Positions 47,088 to 58,475 of a stretch of DNA of 64,000 nt are shown here, piece after piece. A model generated the notes under the pieces. That model did not search any database. It saw only the letters and a list, made by a program, of their open reading frames with translations, and was not told where the DNA came from. Position numbers and translations under genes: made by a program. Position 1 is the stretch's first letter, and every line of letters begins with the position of its first letter. The DNA lies in contig NC_133114.1 of assembly GCF_022965805.1 (NCBI RefSeq), forward strand, positions 3,060,761 through 3,124,760, given 5' to 3'. This DNA comes from Primulina eburnea (Eukaryota; Streptophyta; Magnoliopsida; Lamiales; Gesneriaceae).

Positions 47088-49974
47088 ATGACGGCGGCAC
47101 AGCCACCATCGACCGGCCGCGAACTTGAAAACCCTCCGACGGACGGCATTTCCAATCTGCGTTTCTCCAACCACAGTGACCACCTCCTCGTTTCGTCATG
47201 GGACAAGGTTTTATTTAGCGGTTCCTCGTCACTTAACTTTCGATATTTTTTTGCTATAAATGCTGGTTTTATATATTTTATAGATTTTATGTGGGTTGTC
47301 AGAGTGTTCGATTGTACGATGCGAGCGCCAATGCTCTGAGAGGAGAGTTTATGCACGGAGGTCCGGTGCTTGATTGTTGTTTCCATGATGATACATCTGG
47401 GTTCAGTGCTTGTGCAGATTTTACTGTTAGAAGGTGATTTCAGTTCTGATTTTTCAATTATTGACCTTTTGGAGATAATAGACAAGTTTGATTTGGTCAA
47501 GTATCATTTGGCTTGTAGAAGCCTGCTTTGTATTTAATCTAATTACATCTGATGAATTTTTTGGCATGGCTTGACTTTGAGCTCCAAGAATGCTGAACTT
47601 GTTCTGCTTGATTTTACTATCTATGTATTTATTAGCCTTGTTTTGTGATTCAACGATGCTTATAGAGACTGCTTTTTATGCTCCAGGCTTGTATTCAACT
47701 ACAACAGGGAGGATATTTTAGGGAGGCACGAAGCTCATGTTCGCTGTGTTGAGTATTCTTATGCAACTGGTTGGTCTTCCAATAATTTGTTCATTGCTAC
47801 TATGCGTAGAACTTCCTTTATAGCTCCAATAGAATTTCCTAGACTTTTTTTGGACTATTTTTGATAGCTTGAAATATTGTTATATCAGGAAAACTCTGCC
47901 GAGTAAGCTCCCTGGTCTCGTTGCTTTATACTAGGCAGTACTTTAATATCATATCTTTAAGTGAATGTACCCTCATGTTCCTCTCTTTGTTAAAAAAAAT
48001 TTAACTTGATCGAAAAAGATGTAAGCAGAAAAGACTTGACATTACATTAAAATATTTTTCCTTTACAAATATCATGTTTCGAGTTTGCTTCATTCGACCT
48101 GTTCAAAACTCTTAACAATCACCATAGTAGTTTTGCTTATGAACTGTCCTTTTCAGCAGTAAAAGATTTTCCTCCCAGATTTTTCAGCGTGAATTTGGTA
48201 TTTCTAGTTAGATGTATGCAACATTTTCTTGTGATAGGGTACTTGACTGTAGTATTATTTCCACATTACTGTGATCCAGTGTGCCACATACTTAGAGATA
48301 TTTTTTGTTCATTATCCATAAATATTACTTTGAAATTATTCTAGGCCAAGTTATCACTGGTAGTTGGGACAAAACCTTAAAGTGTTGGGACCCTCGAGGT
48401 GCAAGTGGTCAAGAACACACTCTTGTGGGTACATACTCTCAACCTGAGCGTGTTTATTCTATATCGCTTGTTGGCAATCGATTGGTTGTTGCAACTGCTG
48501 GAAGACATGTAAATGTCTATGATCTTCGAAACATGTCTCAACCTGAGCAGCGAAGGGAATCTTCTTTGAAATATCAAACAAGATGTGTTCAGTGCTATCC
48601 CAATGGAACAGGTGCTGTTCTCATCTTACTGTATTTTGCGGTGATGTTGTCTAAAGTTTCTCTTTATTTTCTTTCAGACTAGCTTGTTTCATAATAGTCT
48701 TGGAACCTCTTTCCTAGGGATTACATGAGATCTCGCCATAATATGCAAATATTCGACTACGGTCATTGTTTTTGTCATATGTGTACTTTCTGATTCTCAC
48801 TGAAACTTTAAATTTGCAGGTTATGCTCTTAGCTCTGTTGAAGGTCGAGTTGCAATGGAGTTTTTCGATCTCTCTGAGGCTGGTCAATCCAAAAAGTATG
48901 TATCATCTTGCACTATTTAGGCCGGCTTAGATCTTTTTTCTGGTTATAAGTAGATTTTCAAAACAACGAAGACGGTGTAGTAGAATGTGTTTGATCTCCA
49001 ACATTCCTTTATAATCAGAATCTGTAAGGTGTTTTATTGCTTCTTTGCAAAGAGTAGGTCCCCTTTGTTGATGGTCTGTATTCCAGGTATGCATTTAAAT
49101 GCCATCGGAAATCAGAAGCAGGAAGGGATATTGTCTACCCTGTGAATGCCATTGCATTCCACCCAATGTAAGTTATCCTGCAGTTGATCTTTGTTCTTTT
49201 TGTTTCACTGTCTTCGGATCTGAGCTATCAAGTTTACTCAATTGGTCTTATATTACATGCTAATTAAAGAAATTGCTGTGCGCACAAGAATTAAACGTTT
49301 CTGTACTGTTAGACGCTAAAGCATTCTTGGATCATCATGATCAACAATCCTTATGAGATGGTTGGACTATCAAATCGAATTATTTGTCACAATACTCGGA
49401 AAAAGTGGTTTGAGTTAGTTAATTGCATAACTGGGATCAATGATGATATTGTTTTGTTCTGCTGCTAAATACTACTTTCCCCTTATTTCTTATTCCAACA
49501 TTTAAACTGTAGCTATGGCACTTTTGCAACTGGAGGTTGTGATGGTTATGTCAATGTTTGGGATGGAAACAACAAAAAGAGGTTGTATCAGGTAAGAACA
49601 CGATCACACCTAGTTTTTATAGCCTTCGTCTTGTTGCAATGCTACATGGAGATTGATTCTATATTTGTTGCTTCCTGTTTGATATGAAGTACACGAAGTA
49701 CCCAACAAGCATTGCAGCTTTGTCCTTTAACAGAGATGGAAGACTCCTAGCTGTTGCATCTAGTTATACCTATGAAGAGGGAGAAAAACTGTAAGACTAA
49801 CTGATGATGTTTAGGCCTCGTTTTCTGTCTGTCTGTTTCTTGATCCTAACATGCTTCTCATATCTTTAATTCATATTGTTTTGCAGCCATGAACCCGACG
49901 CTATATTTGTCCGCAGTGTGAATGAAGTAGAAGTTAAACCAAAGCCAAAAATGCTTCCCAGTCCTGCTGCGTGA
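47088..49974 (+). CDS. BUB3: BUB3 spindle-checkpoint WD40 protein, 9 exons
   Basis: Exons: 47088-47207, 47303-47433, 47687-47769, 48345-48611, 48820-48895, 49087-49167, 49513-49591, 49690-49790 and 49887-49974. Phases agree and give 341 aa, the usual BUB3 size. WD40 blades are visible as '[17 protein letters not shown]', '[20 protein letters not shown]', '[20 protein letters not shown]', '[20 protein letters not shown]' and '[20 protein letters not shown]'. '[19 protein letters not shown]' and '[17 protein letters not shown]' are BUB3 signatures that separate it from the related RAE1. The C-terminus '...[15 protein letters not shown]' matches plant BUB3.1-like proteins. It works at unattached kinetochores with BUB1/BUBR1 and MAD proteins to delay anaphase. 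The donors of exons 1 and 3 (GTTTTA, GTTGGT) are weak but give perfect protein continuity. Confidence 0.96.
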
Positions 49975-51655
49975 GTGAATCAAGATTCGCTAGTTCAATG
50001 ATATTTTTGAACAAGTTTGTATTTGTGGCGATTTCAGCAAACGATCTCTGCTTTTAATCATATTCTTATTGATTATTTCTGAACGATGAGTTGGATTTGC
50101 GTTGAAATATTTTGAATGTGCTCTGTTACATTTAATATTTTCGTGCAATATGATGCTACTGTTAGCCTTATCTTCAATCGACATTCAAGACCTTTTTGTG
50201 TCCTTTACATGCTCTGTAAAAATTCGACTTTTTTATTAGGTAAATCCCACTATACAATGAAGTTAAATAAAAAACATCGAAAATTACATCCAACCAATAT
50301 ACTTCAGTACTAAACATTCGAAGAAAATAAATCAGAGAAGAATGAAAAAACCGGCTTCCACAATCAGACATAAAATCAGCTGAAGTATGAGCCGTTTTGT
50401 CCGTTGATCTACGAGCAAAAACAAACGCAAAAATAGTTCCGAAGCTAAGAACCTAAATACTCTAAAATAAAACTCATTCCAGAAATATCAGGACAATCCT
50501 TCTCCATTTTTTTTTCTTGAAAAAAAGAAGAAAAAGAGTTGGCTTGTTATTTTTTTCATTTGAATTGCAATAATGGGATCGACCATTGGAATCTGCTGTT
50601 TGTGATATTGAACTCATGTCTTCGATGGGTTGTTATTCACTGGGTTGTGCTGTGATTTGGAACTTGTTGCTGGATTTAGTTGTCACCGTTTATGGAACAT
50701 TAGTTGGCCTGTTAGGTTGTCTTTTTACCATCAGTGCTACATCACTGCCACGTCAAAAGTTAAAAACCTCATTATTTTTAAACTTTTCCACCCCAATCAT
50801 AAACCCCAAAACACAATTTTTGTAGACCTCACTATCAAATCACACATTCATCTACTCATTTTAATTTACTATCTTTATTTTTTACTTTCACTGACTAAAT
50901 ATATATTTGTACTAATCAATTTAGTTTTATATGCCTATTTATAGCCAAAAATGGAATAATTATTATTTTTATTAATTTTTGAATGAAATAAAAAAAATTA
51001 TGAAAAAAAAAGAATCAAAATGCATGCAAAAAGGAATGAACAATTATATCAGTTTGTGTGGGCTATATATCAAACTAAAAAAATAAAAAAAAAAACAAAA
51101 ACAAAAATTTGGCACAACTTTTTGTATTGCGGTGGGACCCACACAATAAACATGGTTTAAAACCATAGACCATGTTTATCCTATAAACCTTGAACCTACA
51201 ATTTTCAATGCAATGTTTTTTGTTTGGTAAGGTTTATTTTATAAACCTCATGCCATGAATCTCTCGTTGGAGGTGCTCTTAGGAGCTCTTATGAATCTGA
51301 AATTTTGATGGAACAAGAAATTTTTGATCTTATAACTTAATCCATAATAACTTCAGCACTGAATCCACAAACATCTGCGAGGTCCATAATACTGTGATCC
51401 ATCGAAAGTTCGATTATTTCTTAACAAACTCCACATCATTGGATCATCCCTCGTTTCTCCATTCCTTAAACTTAAAAATAGTGATGCTATCAATATACCA
51501 TCAGTTTATTATCAGTATATATATCATTACTTTTTATCATCTTACCTTACAAGTCAAGCTCAGAAATAATTTTGAGAATGGATTAAAAAAATGCATTCGA
51601 TAGTTATAAAAAAAATAATAGTAATATATTCACCACCCGAAACCTCGAAACAAAC
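49975..51655. other. BUB3 3' flank and intergenic DNA
   Basis: 3'UTR sequence is expected up to roughly 50.2 kb. The segment near 51240-51300 (TCTCTCGTTGGAGGTGCTCT) resembles the end of a common plant MITE whose other end I could not pair. No gene is seen. Confidence 0.4.
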
Positions 51656-51658
51656 CCC

Positions 51659-51836
51659 GGCAAAAACTTGTGTGAAACGGTCTCATGGGTTGTATTTGTG
51701 TGACTGATCTCTTATTTGGATCATCAATGAAAAAGTTTATTTTTTATGTTAAGAGTATTATTTTTTATTGTGAATATAGATAAGGTTGACCTGTCACACG
51801 ATTAAAATTCGTGAGACGATCTCACATGAGACTCAG
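51659..51836 (+). mobile_element. 'GAGAC' palindromic MITE, copy 19
   Basis: Plus-strand, full-length copy. The flanking C-rich words (AACCCC left, CCCCCTCC right) are too simple to call a duplication. Confidence 0.85.
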
Positions 51837-52365
51837 TCCCCCTCCTCCCATTGTCCAATTCCATAAAAGGGTTATAAGATAACGTTGGAAAACGATGTCT
51901 CAAATATGTAAAATAATTTTTTATGCCCTTTTTCATATACGAGTTGATCAAGGTTTGTTTGGGAGAGGCATACAACAATCAAGGCTCGATTTTATATTAA
52001 AACAAATAACAATTTACGAGGCAGTTGGCTACGATTGATTGAGGTACAAGCAAATATTATGATTTTTTTCCTTTCTTTTTTTCTAATTTTTTTTTTTAAA
52101 ATTAATTGCTGCAGCTGACCATCAGAGTAGGCTGTTGCACAGCTCAAAGTCTAACTAGCCTTTTTCATTAATGCCTTCTGAACCCTATTCCTTATATATT
52201 TTAACTGATAATTTTGATATCTAATAATTGAACGTCACTTCATCGACATTCATATAAACGTATGTAGTGAGTATAGATCATATAAAAAATCTTAACGGAG
52301 AAACTGGACTCTGAGTTATAGGAAGAAATTTAAGGATACACATTACTTTCTTACAATGTTTTAAC

Positions 52366-52806
52366 TAGGGGTGTTGTACTGTATCTTATCGTATCGAAAA
52401 TCATATATCGTATCAAAAATTACGGTATAAAAAAATTCATACCAATATCGTATCGAAATTTTTGATGCATGTAACTAGTATACCGAAATTGTATGGTATA
52501 CCGAGATTTCGGTACAATATCGGTATATACGGTTTTATACCGAAAAAAACCTTATATTTTAAAAATTTTAAAAATTTATTGTTTTAAAATATTATATATT
52601 TTGAAATTTTTGTATATTTTTTCGGTATTTCGGTATTCCGGTATATACCGAAATTTTCAAATTGTATATCGTTACTGTACCGAAAAATTCGGTATTGTTG
52701 CCGTACTACAGAAATTTTCGGTATACCGAAAAATTCGGTAAATTCGACGATTTTTCTGTACAATAATCTCGATATAACGAAAATTCGATATTTTTTCTCA
52801 CCCTTA
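52366..52806. mobile_element. Complete hAT-type MITE with perfect 8-bp target duplication
   Basis: The element starts TAGGGGTG and ends CACCCTTA. GTTTTAAC flanks it exactly on both sides (52358-52365 and 52807-52814). The 441-bp interior is packed with CGGTATACCG and TTTCGGTA palindromic words and encodes nothing. The 83-codon tyrosine-rich open frame inside is an artefact of these repeats. Confidence 0.92.
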
Positions 52807-53491
52807 GTTTTAACATTTCATACACATGAATATTTTAATTTTCTTTTTCTAATTTATATCAAAGCCAGACTATTGGAATTAAATTTTTTTTTTACCCATA
52901 TCAAATTATTAAAAGAGTGTTTACAACATCTATAAAAAAAGGGAAATGATTATATAAATTTATTAAAAAAATACATAAATCAATTTTTTTAGGGATTGAA
53001 AACGATATCTGAACCGACAGTTAAATGGAATCAAATTCTCCCTGTTGAAATCGACCGTAGTTTGCTATTTTGACACGTGGCACAGTGTTTAAGTGGTGAT
53101 TTAAGACATTTTTTAATGCTAATTAACGTAATTAATCATGTGAAATATGTGGCTGCAGGGAAAACCACATAGTCTACTTCCATAAAATCAAAGATACCCA
53201 AGAAAATTTTAAAAATTCATGGGTTAGTGGGGGTACTACCCCACCCCCTCGATTTTTTTATTTAACAGAATATTAAAATAGAAATGAAAAAAAAAAAGTG
53301 AAATAAAAACAAAAAAAAATATTTTATTTTTTGGTTTATTGTTTCGAATCTCAAATTCTAAATTAGAATAAAAAGATTTCAAATCTCGAGTCCTATTTAT
53401 TTTCTTGTCTCTCTTACAAGACAATCTAACTCAATAATTTTTTAAAAATAAAATTGTATTTTATCTTTTAAATATGTTTTATGATGAATTT

Positions 53492-53666
53492 TGGCAAAAA
53501 CTTCTGTGAGACGGTCTCACGGATCGTATTTTGTGAGATAGATCTCTTATTTAGATCATCAATAAAAAAATACTATTTTTTATGCTAAAAGTATTACTTT
53601 TTATTGTGAATATCAGTTGAGTTGACTCGTCTCACAGATAAAGATTCGCGAGAGCGTCTCACATAA
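53492..53666 (+). mobile_element. 'GAGAC' palindromic MITE, copy 20
   Basis: Plus-strand copy. The right end is trimmed at GTCTCACATAAA and is followed by a TA run. Confidence 0.85.
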
Positions 53667-53669
53667 ATA

Positions 53670-54300
53670 TATATATATAAAAAATTTCATTGAAATATTA
53701 CGAAAATTAGCGAAAATGTGCTATGTACCCATTATGAATAATTTTATATATAATGGTTTCAGAAATCTAAGTTTAAATTAAAAAAAATTAATAAATTTCG
53801 AATTTCGACGTACACTTTGCCCATAAATACCTATCCACTGTGTAGCCATGTGAATTTATTTGTCCCTATGAATTTAAATTTTGCAGTCTTCAACGCTATA
53901 AATTAGCACAATTATTGAGCTATAAATTCAAGAAAACTAATTTTTTTAATTTTATTTTTAGGCTAAAACTGCATTTGCCACAAGTTTTGGGGCAGTTTGT
54001 GCACAAATGTAGGGGGGAGTAGATGCCAATTTCAATTTTTAGGGGTATAATTTGCAAATAAAACAAATTGTGATGGGATGGCTATTCAAATTTATCGAGT
54101 ATCCAGTGACCAACAAAGGTTCGTATTGAATTCAAATTCCTACCTAAACTTGTAAGAATTTATCCAACCAACGTATCTTATTATTTTAAATTGATATCAT
54201 CATGTGTACCTAAGTCTTAACTTGGTGTTTAATAATATATGGATTTAAGTGTATGTGTCGATAAGTCGATATCCGTTCGAATGTATTTTGTTTTATATCG
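53670..54300. other. Intergenic, no gene recognised
   Basis: AT-rich, stops in all frames, no repeat identified. Confidence 0.35.
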
Positions 54301-54309
54301 GACATAAAA

Positions 54310-54970
54310 AATTTCTATGATGTGTAGAGCAATCGAAACATAATGCTTAAATCAGTTATTTAAAAAATTTGAGTCACATCTTTACCATATATCAACTATA
54401 ATTTTTGGTTAGTTACAAATGTTTGATCCTAAAATTTTATAAAAAGCTACAAACGATTATATGTCATTCAAATATTTGAAATTGTACTAATCAAACATTA
54501 ATTTTAGAATACTCTATCGGTTATGTCATGTTCTCAACTTTTTGTTTTCGATTTAAAATTTGTTGTATAATACTTTTAGTACCCGTTATTTTTTTAAATA
54601 TAATATAACGTGTATGCTGGGTGCAATAATTGTCTCGGTTTGGTAGAACGATCGAACTGTAGTGCTTGAGCTGTTGTGCGGTTCAAAAGATTTGAGTTGC
54701 ACCATTACCACCAGCTATAGCTTTTGGTAAAGCGACAACGCTCGATCCTACAATTAGTATCATATTCAATGTCACATATTCGATTCTCATTGATTGCAAA
54801 GAGTACAATTATTGGGAGATAGATTGTTAGATGCAATAATCGTCCTAGTTTGTTAAAGTGATTGAACCGTGATGCTTGAACTGTTGTGCGGTTAAAAAGA
54901 TTTGAGTTGTATCATTAACATCAATTATAGTTTTTAATAAAACGATAAACAATCGATCCTACAATGTATC
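54310..54970 (+). repeat. Three tandem-like units of a dispersed tRNA-like repeat
   Basis: Units at about 54310-54480 (eroded), 54615-54765 and 54825-54965 share, in order, GGTAGAACGATCGAACTG-like, GTTGTGCGGTTCAAAAGATT, GAGTTGCACCATTACCA and CGATCCTACAA words. A fourth unit lies inverted at about 9655-9795. Words resembling the pol III A and B boxes suggest a tRNA-derived SINE, but no A-tail or target duplication was found. Confidence 0.5.
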
Positions 54971-54974
54971 GATA

Positions 54975-55930
54975 GGAAGAAATTGTATGTGACAACTAGA
55001 TAAAGAACTTGGGTGCAACAATATTTTGTATAGTTTCCAATCACTATCATACTGCTTCATGTAAATAATTATCATATTATCTTTATTATGAATAATATAT
55101 ATAATATGTCGTTTTCACAAAAATTATATACATATATATATATATGTGTGTTTTTTAATATTAATAATAGCACAGTTCATCTTTTAAACCACGTCATTAT
55201 CCAAATATCAAATCTTGAATTATCTTTTGCTAAAAAAAATTAATAAAAGATGCAAATAATATTTCAATCGTCACCTATTTTCGGGGGAAAAAATGTCTGG
55301 ATTGCATGGAAGTGTCAGCATGTGGTGGGTCAAAGTTGGACAGTTTTTGGGACATATTTACAGACAAGTTTTATAATATTATTTATCTATTTTTAAAATA
55401 TTACTGAATGACCTTTTCATGTCTTTGTTTTTGAGGGTTTTACATATATATATTTATAAAATGATTGACTTGATTTATATTTAAAATAAAAGTAATAATT
55501 TTGATATAAAAATTCATATATTTTAATGAATCATATCAAATATTATATTTGTTTCAAAAATTAATTTCTCTTAATAATTAATAATTTTCAACAGCATGTG
55601 GATGAAGATGAATCCGTTGACTAACTTGAGTGAAAATCCAATTAATCCAATATTTTTTATTTAGAAAAATGCATGATTATAATCAACAGTATTTTGCATG
55701 GATGTTCCCACTGTTTAAAAATAAGAATGATATTAGGACAAAAATATGACGAATTATTTCTGAAGAAATGCCACTAACTGTACAGATTCTGAAGTAGAAA
55801 TAATACTATATATTGGAACTTTTAATTTATCCGGCGCAACTTGTGCTGGCCTATATATATATATAATATGATTGTCACCCATTCAAATCTAGTTATCTTC
55901 TTTAAAATATATTAATTGTATCGATTAATA
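54975..55930. other. Intergenic, no gene recognised
   Basis: AT-rich with a short (TA)n run near 55129-55143. No coding or repeat signal that I can name. Confidence 0.35.
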
Positions 55931-55937
55931 TATGTAA

Positions 55938-56097
55938 AGACTAGTCTTTTGTGGGACGGTTTTACGAATCTTTATCTGCGAGACAGGTCAACTCTACCGA
56001 ATCTTTATCTGCGAGACAGATCAACTCTACGGATGATCAAAATAAGAGATGTATCACAAAATACGACCTGTGAGACCGTCTCACACAAATTTTTGCC
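55938..56097 (-). mobile_element. 'GAGAC' MITE, copy 21, with internal tandem duplication
   Basis: Minus-strand copy in which a 33-bp block (CGAATCTTTATCTGCGAGAC...) is present twice in tandem (55965-55997, 55998-56030) and the core is deleted. TATATGTAAA and TATATACAAA may be the target duplication. Confidence 0.8.
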
Positions 56098-56099
56098 TA

Positions 56100-56560
56100 T
56101 ATACAAATTGATTTCCATTGGAGTTTATAAATGTATTTTTGACTGGGAAACATATCCGAACTCAAATTGGCTCGAATTTTCTTTCAGGCTTATAGTTCTC
56201 AAATTGTTGAGTTTAAAAATTTATATAAAGTTTAGCTCAAAGTACGTATTTCAAATTACATGAAACGTGACAATTATAAAACATGTCGTTTGTTGAGTTT
56301 CGAACTCGAAATTTAACTTAAAATATAAAAGTTTGGTATTAGATGAACTACAAATCACATAAACTACAAGATATGACTGGATTTGTGCACCGAATCTTTT
56401 TTGTTTATTAACTTTAAGCTCTCGTTTTCACCTTAGTTGCTTTTGCGAACTTTGGACATAAACTACAAGATCGGATTGGATTTGAGTACCGAATCTTTTT
56501 TATTTATTCACGTTAAGTTTTCATTTTCACCATAATTGCTTTTGCGAACTTCCACAGTTC
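56100..56560. other. Intergenic upstream of the NPH3-like gene
   Basis: Contains a local duplication: ACAAGATATGACTGGATTTG...TTTTGCGAACTT near 56365-56450 recurs near 56465-56550, about 100 bp apart. No gene is seen. Confidence 0.5.
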
Positions 56561-56569
56561 ATTAAAAGA

Positions 56570-58475
56570 GAGGGGAGGTAACGGACCAATTCATTACTCA
56601 ACTTTAAAGAAGAGAGGGAGCAAGAAAGCTGCGTGTCAGCGAAGCGTGCTTCACGTAGCAAATAATCTTGTCTTGATATCAACCAACTGATTAAAAACAA
56701 TTTCCTTTTCTAAGTACGCGGAGCTCAAGAGAAAAAGGGTTTTGCCCCACTTTGTTGTGAAATCTCCAGCCAAAAAATCTTCTAGAGAAAGACAGGAGAA
56801 CATATTCTAGTCATTATTCCACTAGTTCTCGTTGAAAGATTCCAAGATTCGAAGCGTTTTTTTCACTTTAATCCAAGTTTTTGGTGTGGAGAAGGAAAAG
56901 GAAGAATCTTGGAAGGAAAACGTGGTATTGCTTGTTCTAGATAAACAGGTGAGAACAGAGAATTTGAGCGAGTGTTTTGTTTTGCAGTGTGTTAGACAGT
57001 AATTCCCTTTTTTTATTTCTCTATTTGTTGGTACTGGTGTAAGTTCATCCTCTCTCTGCATATAGTTTATAACTATGCATGCGGGGTTTAATATTTTTTT
57101 GTTCTAGTTTTGGGTGTTGCATGATTCTGTAAGAAATAAACTTTGATATTTCCCCCACATTTTTTGAGTTGGTCTGTGTGTATTTGAGGTGGGTTTCTTG
57201 TAATTCTGCAAGCCGTGGTGACTGGTAAGATCTTGAGTGAAAATTTCATTTTTTTTCCCATTTTAGTTGCTTTGCTTTTAAATGGTTTGTGCAGCACATG
57301 TATGCAAATGGGTTAGTGTTCTTATTTTAATCAGTCCACAGATTGCTAGTGGTTTCCATGAAATGATTCCTTTGTGTTCCTCAGATTTTGTTGGTCTCTT
57401 TGTTTGACTGTTCTTTAATGAGCTTGCACTATAAGTCTTGCAATTCAGGAACATGTATATTGCGCGATCTTCTCATTTACTTTTACAGCCTTGGCCAAAC
57501 TACCAGTAGTGATTCTTGTTGTCTATTATTTTGTGGTTTTTTTGGTTGATACCGAGGCGCTGTTTTTCTTTTATGTTCTTTTTAGTCACAAGCTGCAAAA
57601 ATGTTGAATATTATTTATGTACTAATGATTTTTTTGTAGAAAGTTAGGGACTTGAAACTTTTAAGGGTAATGGGGACCTTTTTTGTGGTGGAATGAATCT
57701 TTAGGTAACATGTTCAGCGTAAAAGAACACGAATAAAGAAATAGATAATGTATAATAAAGAAAGATGGTAGAGTGAGAAAGAAAGATTAAAAAACAGAGG
57801 AGGTGGTGGAGTAGATTCAGCGGTGAACGAGTAGGGGGGACAGTTGTCCAGAAAAATTCTATTTTTATCTGCAAGTTTTTCAGGAGAAACATCAAATTCT
57901 ACAACCCCTAAAATGCACAAAATCGACCCCCTAAACTAAATTCTCGAGTCTGCCTGGAGCTGGTAGCAGATCCCTAAAATTTTTGAAGAATAATTTAGTA
58001 CGAAAATAAGTTGGCAATGTCTCCATGGCTGACTAGGTAAGCCCGGAGTCCATGGACTTTGCCACCAACCAAGGGAACAACCTCTTCTTAGGCTCTCTTC
58101 CCATTCAAGTGGAATTATTTCTTTAAAACCTCAAAAGGAATCATTGTAATCCCCATATTATATTCTTTCTATGCGAGTTGATCTTTATGTTGGTTGCTGT
58201 CAAGATTCGGTCGAACTAGGCTAACGTAGAAGATTTCCACTACTCTGAGATCCCATTACTGTCCTCTTGAAGTTCAAGAAATTGGTTGTTAAATTTTCAG
58301 GCATTTGGTTCCACACTCAGACCCCATTCGCCTATTTTTGCTGTTTCCAGGACAAGTTTCTTGATCTGGGACAACAGAGAGATTGAAGGTTGATTCAGGG
58401 TAGTGAATATGTAGTGTTCAGATGAGTAGAGTTGAAGCATATTTTTGAAGAGAGACAACTCTTTGAGTTGGCAAG
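56570..58475 (+). promoter_or_regulatory. Probable 5'UTR exon and long 5'UTR intron of the NPH3-like gene
   Basis: A GAGA-rich, less AT-rich leader (about 56570-56948) ends at AACAG|GTGAGA. A long T-rich stretch then runs to AAATTTTCAG at 58300, a good acceptor. The leader would resume at 58301 and reach the ATG at 58476. Long leader introns are common in plant genes; transcript data are needed to confirm it. Confidence 0.45.

Noticed and set aside
49971..49976. GTGAGT at the end of BUB3 as a donor for a further exon
   Set aside because: The TGA inside it ends the protein at '...PSPAA', matching the usual plant BUB3 C-terminus, so it is read as the stop.
52493..52741. 82-aa Tyr/Ile-rich open frame
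   Set aside because: Produced by CGGTATACCG repeats of the hAT MITE.
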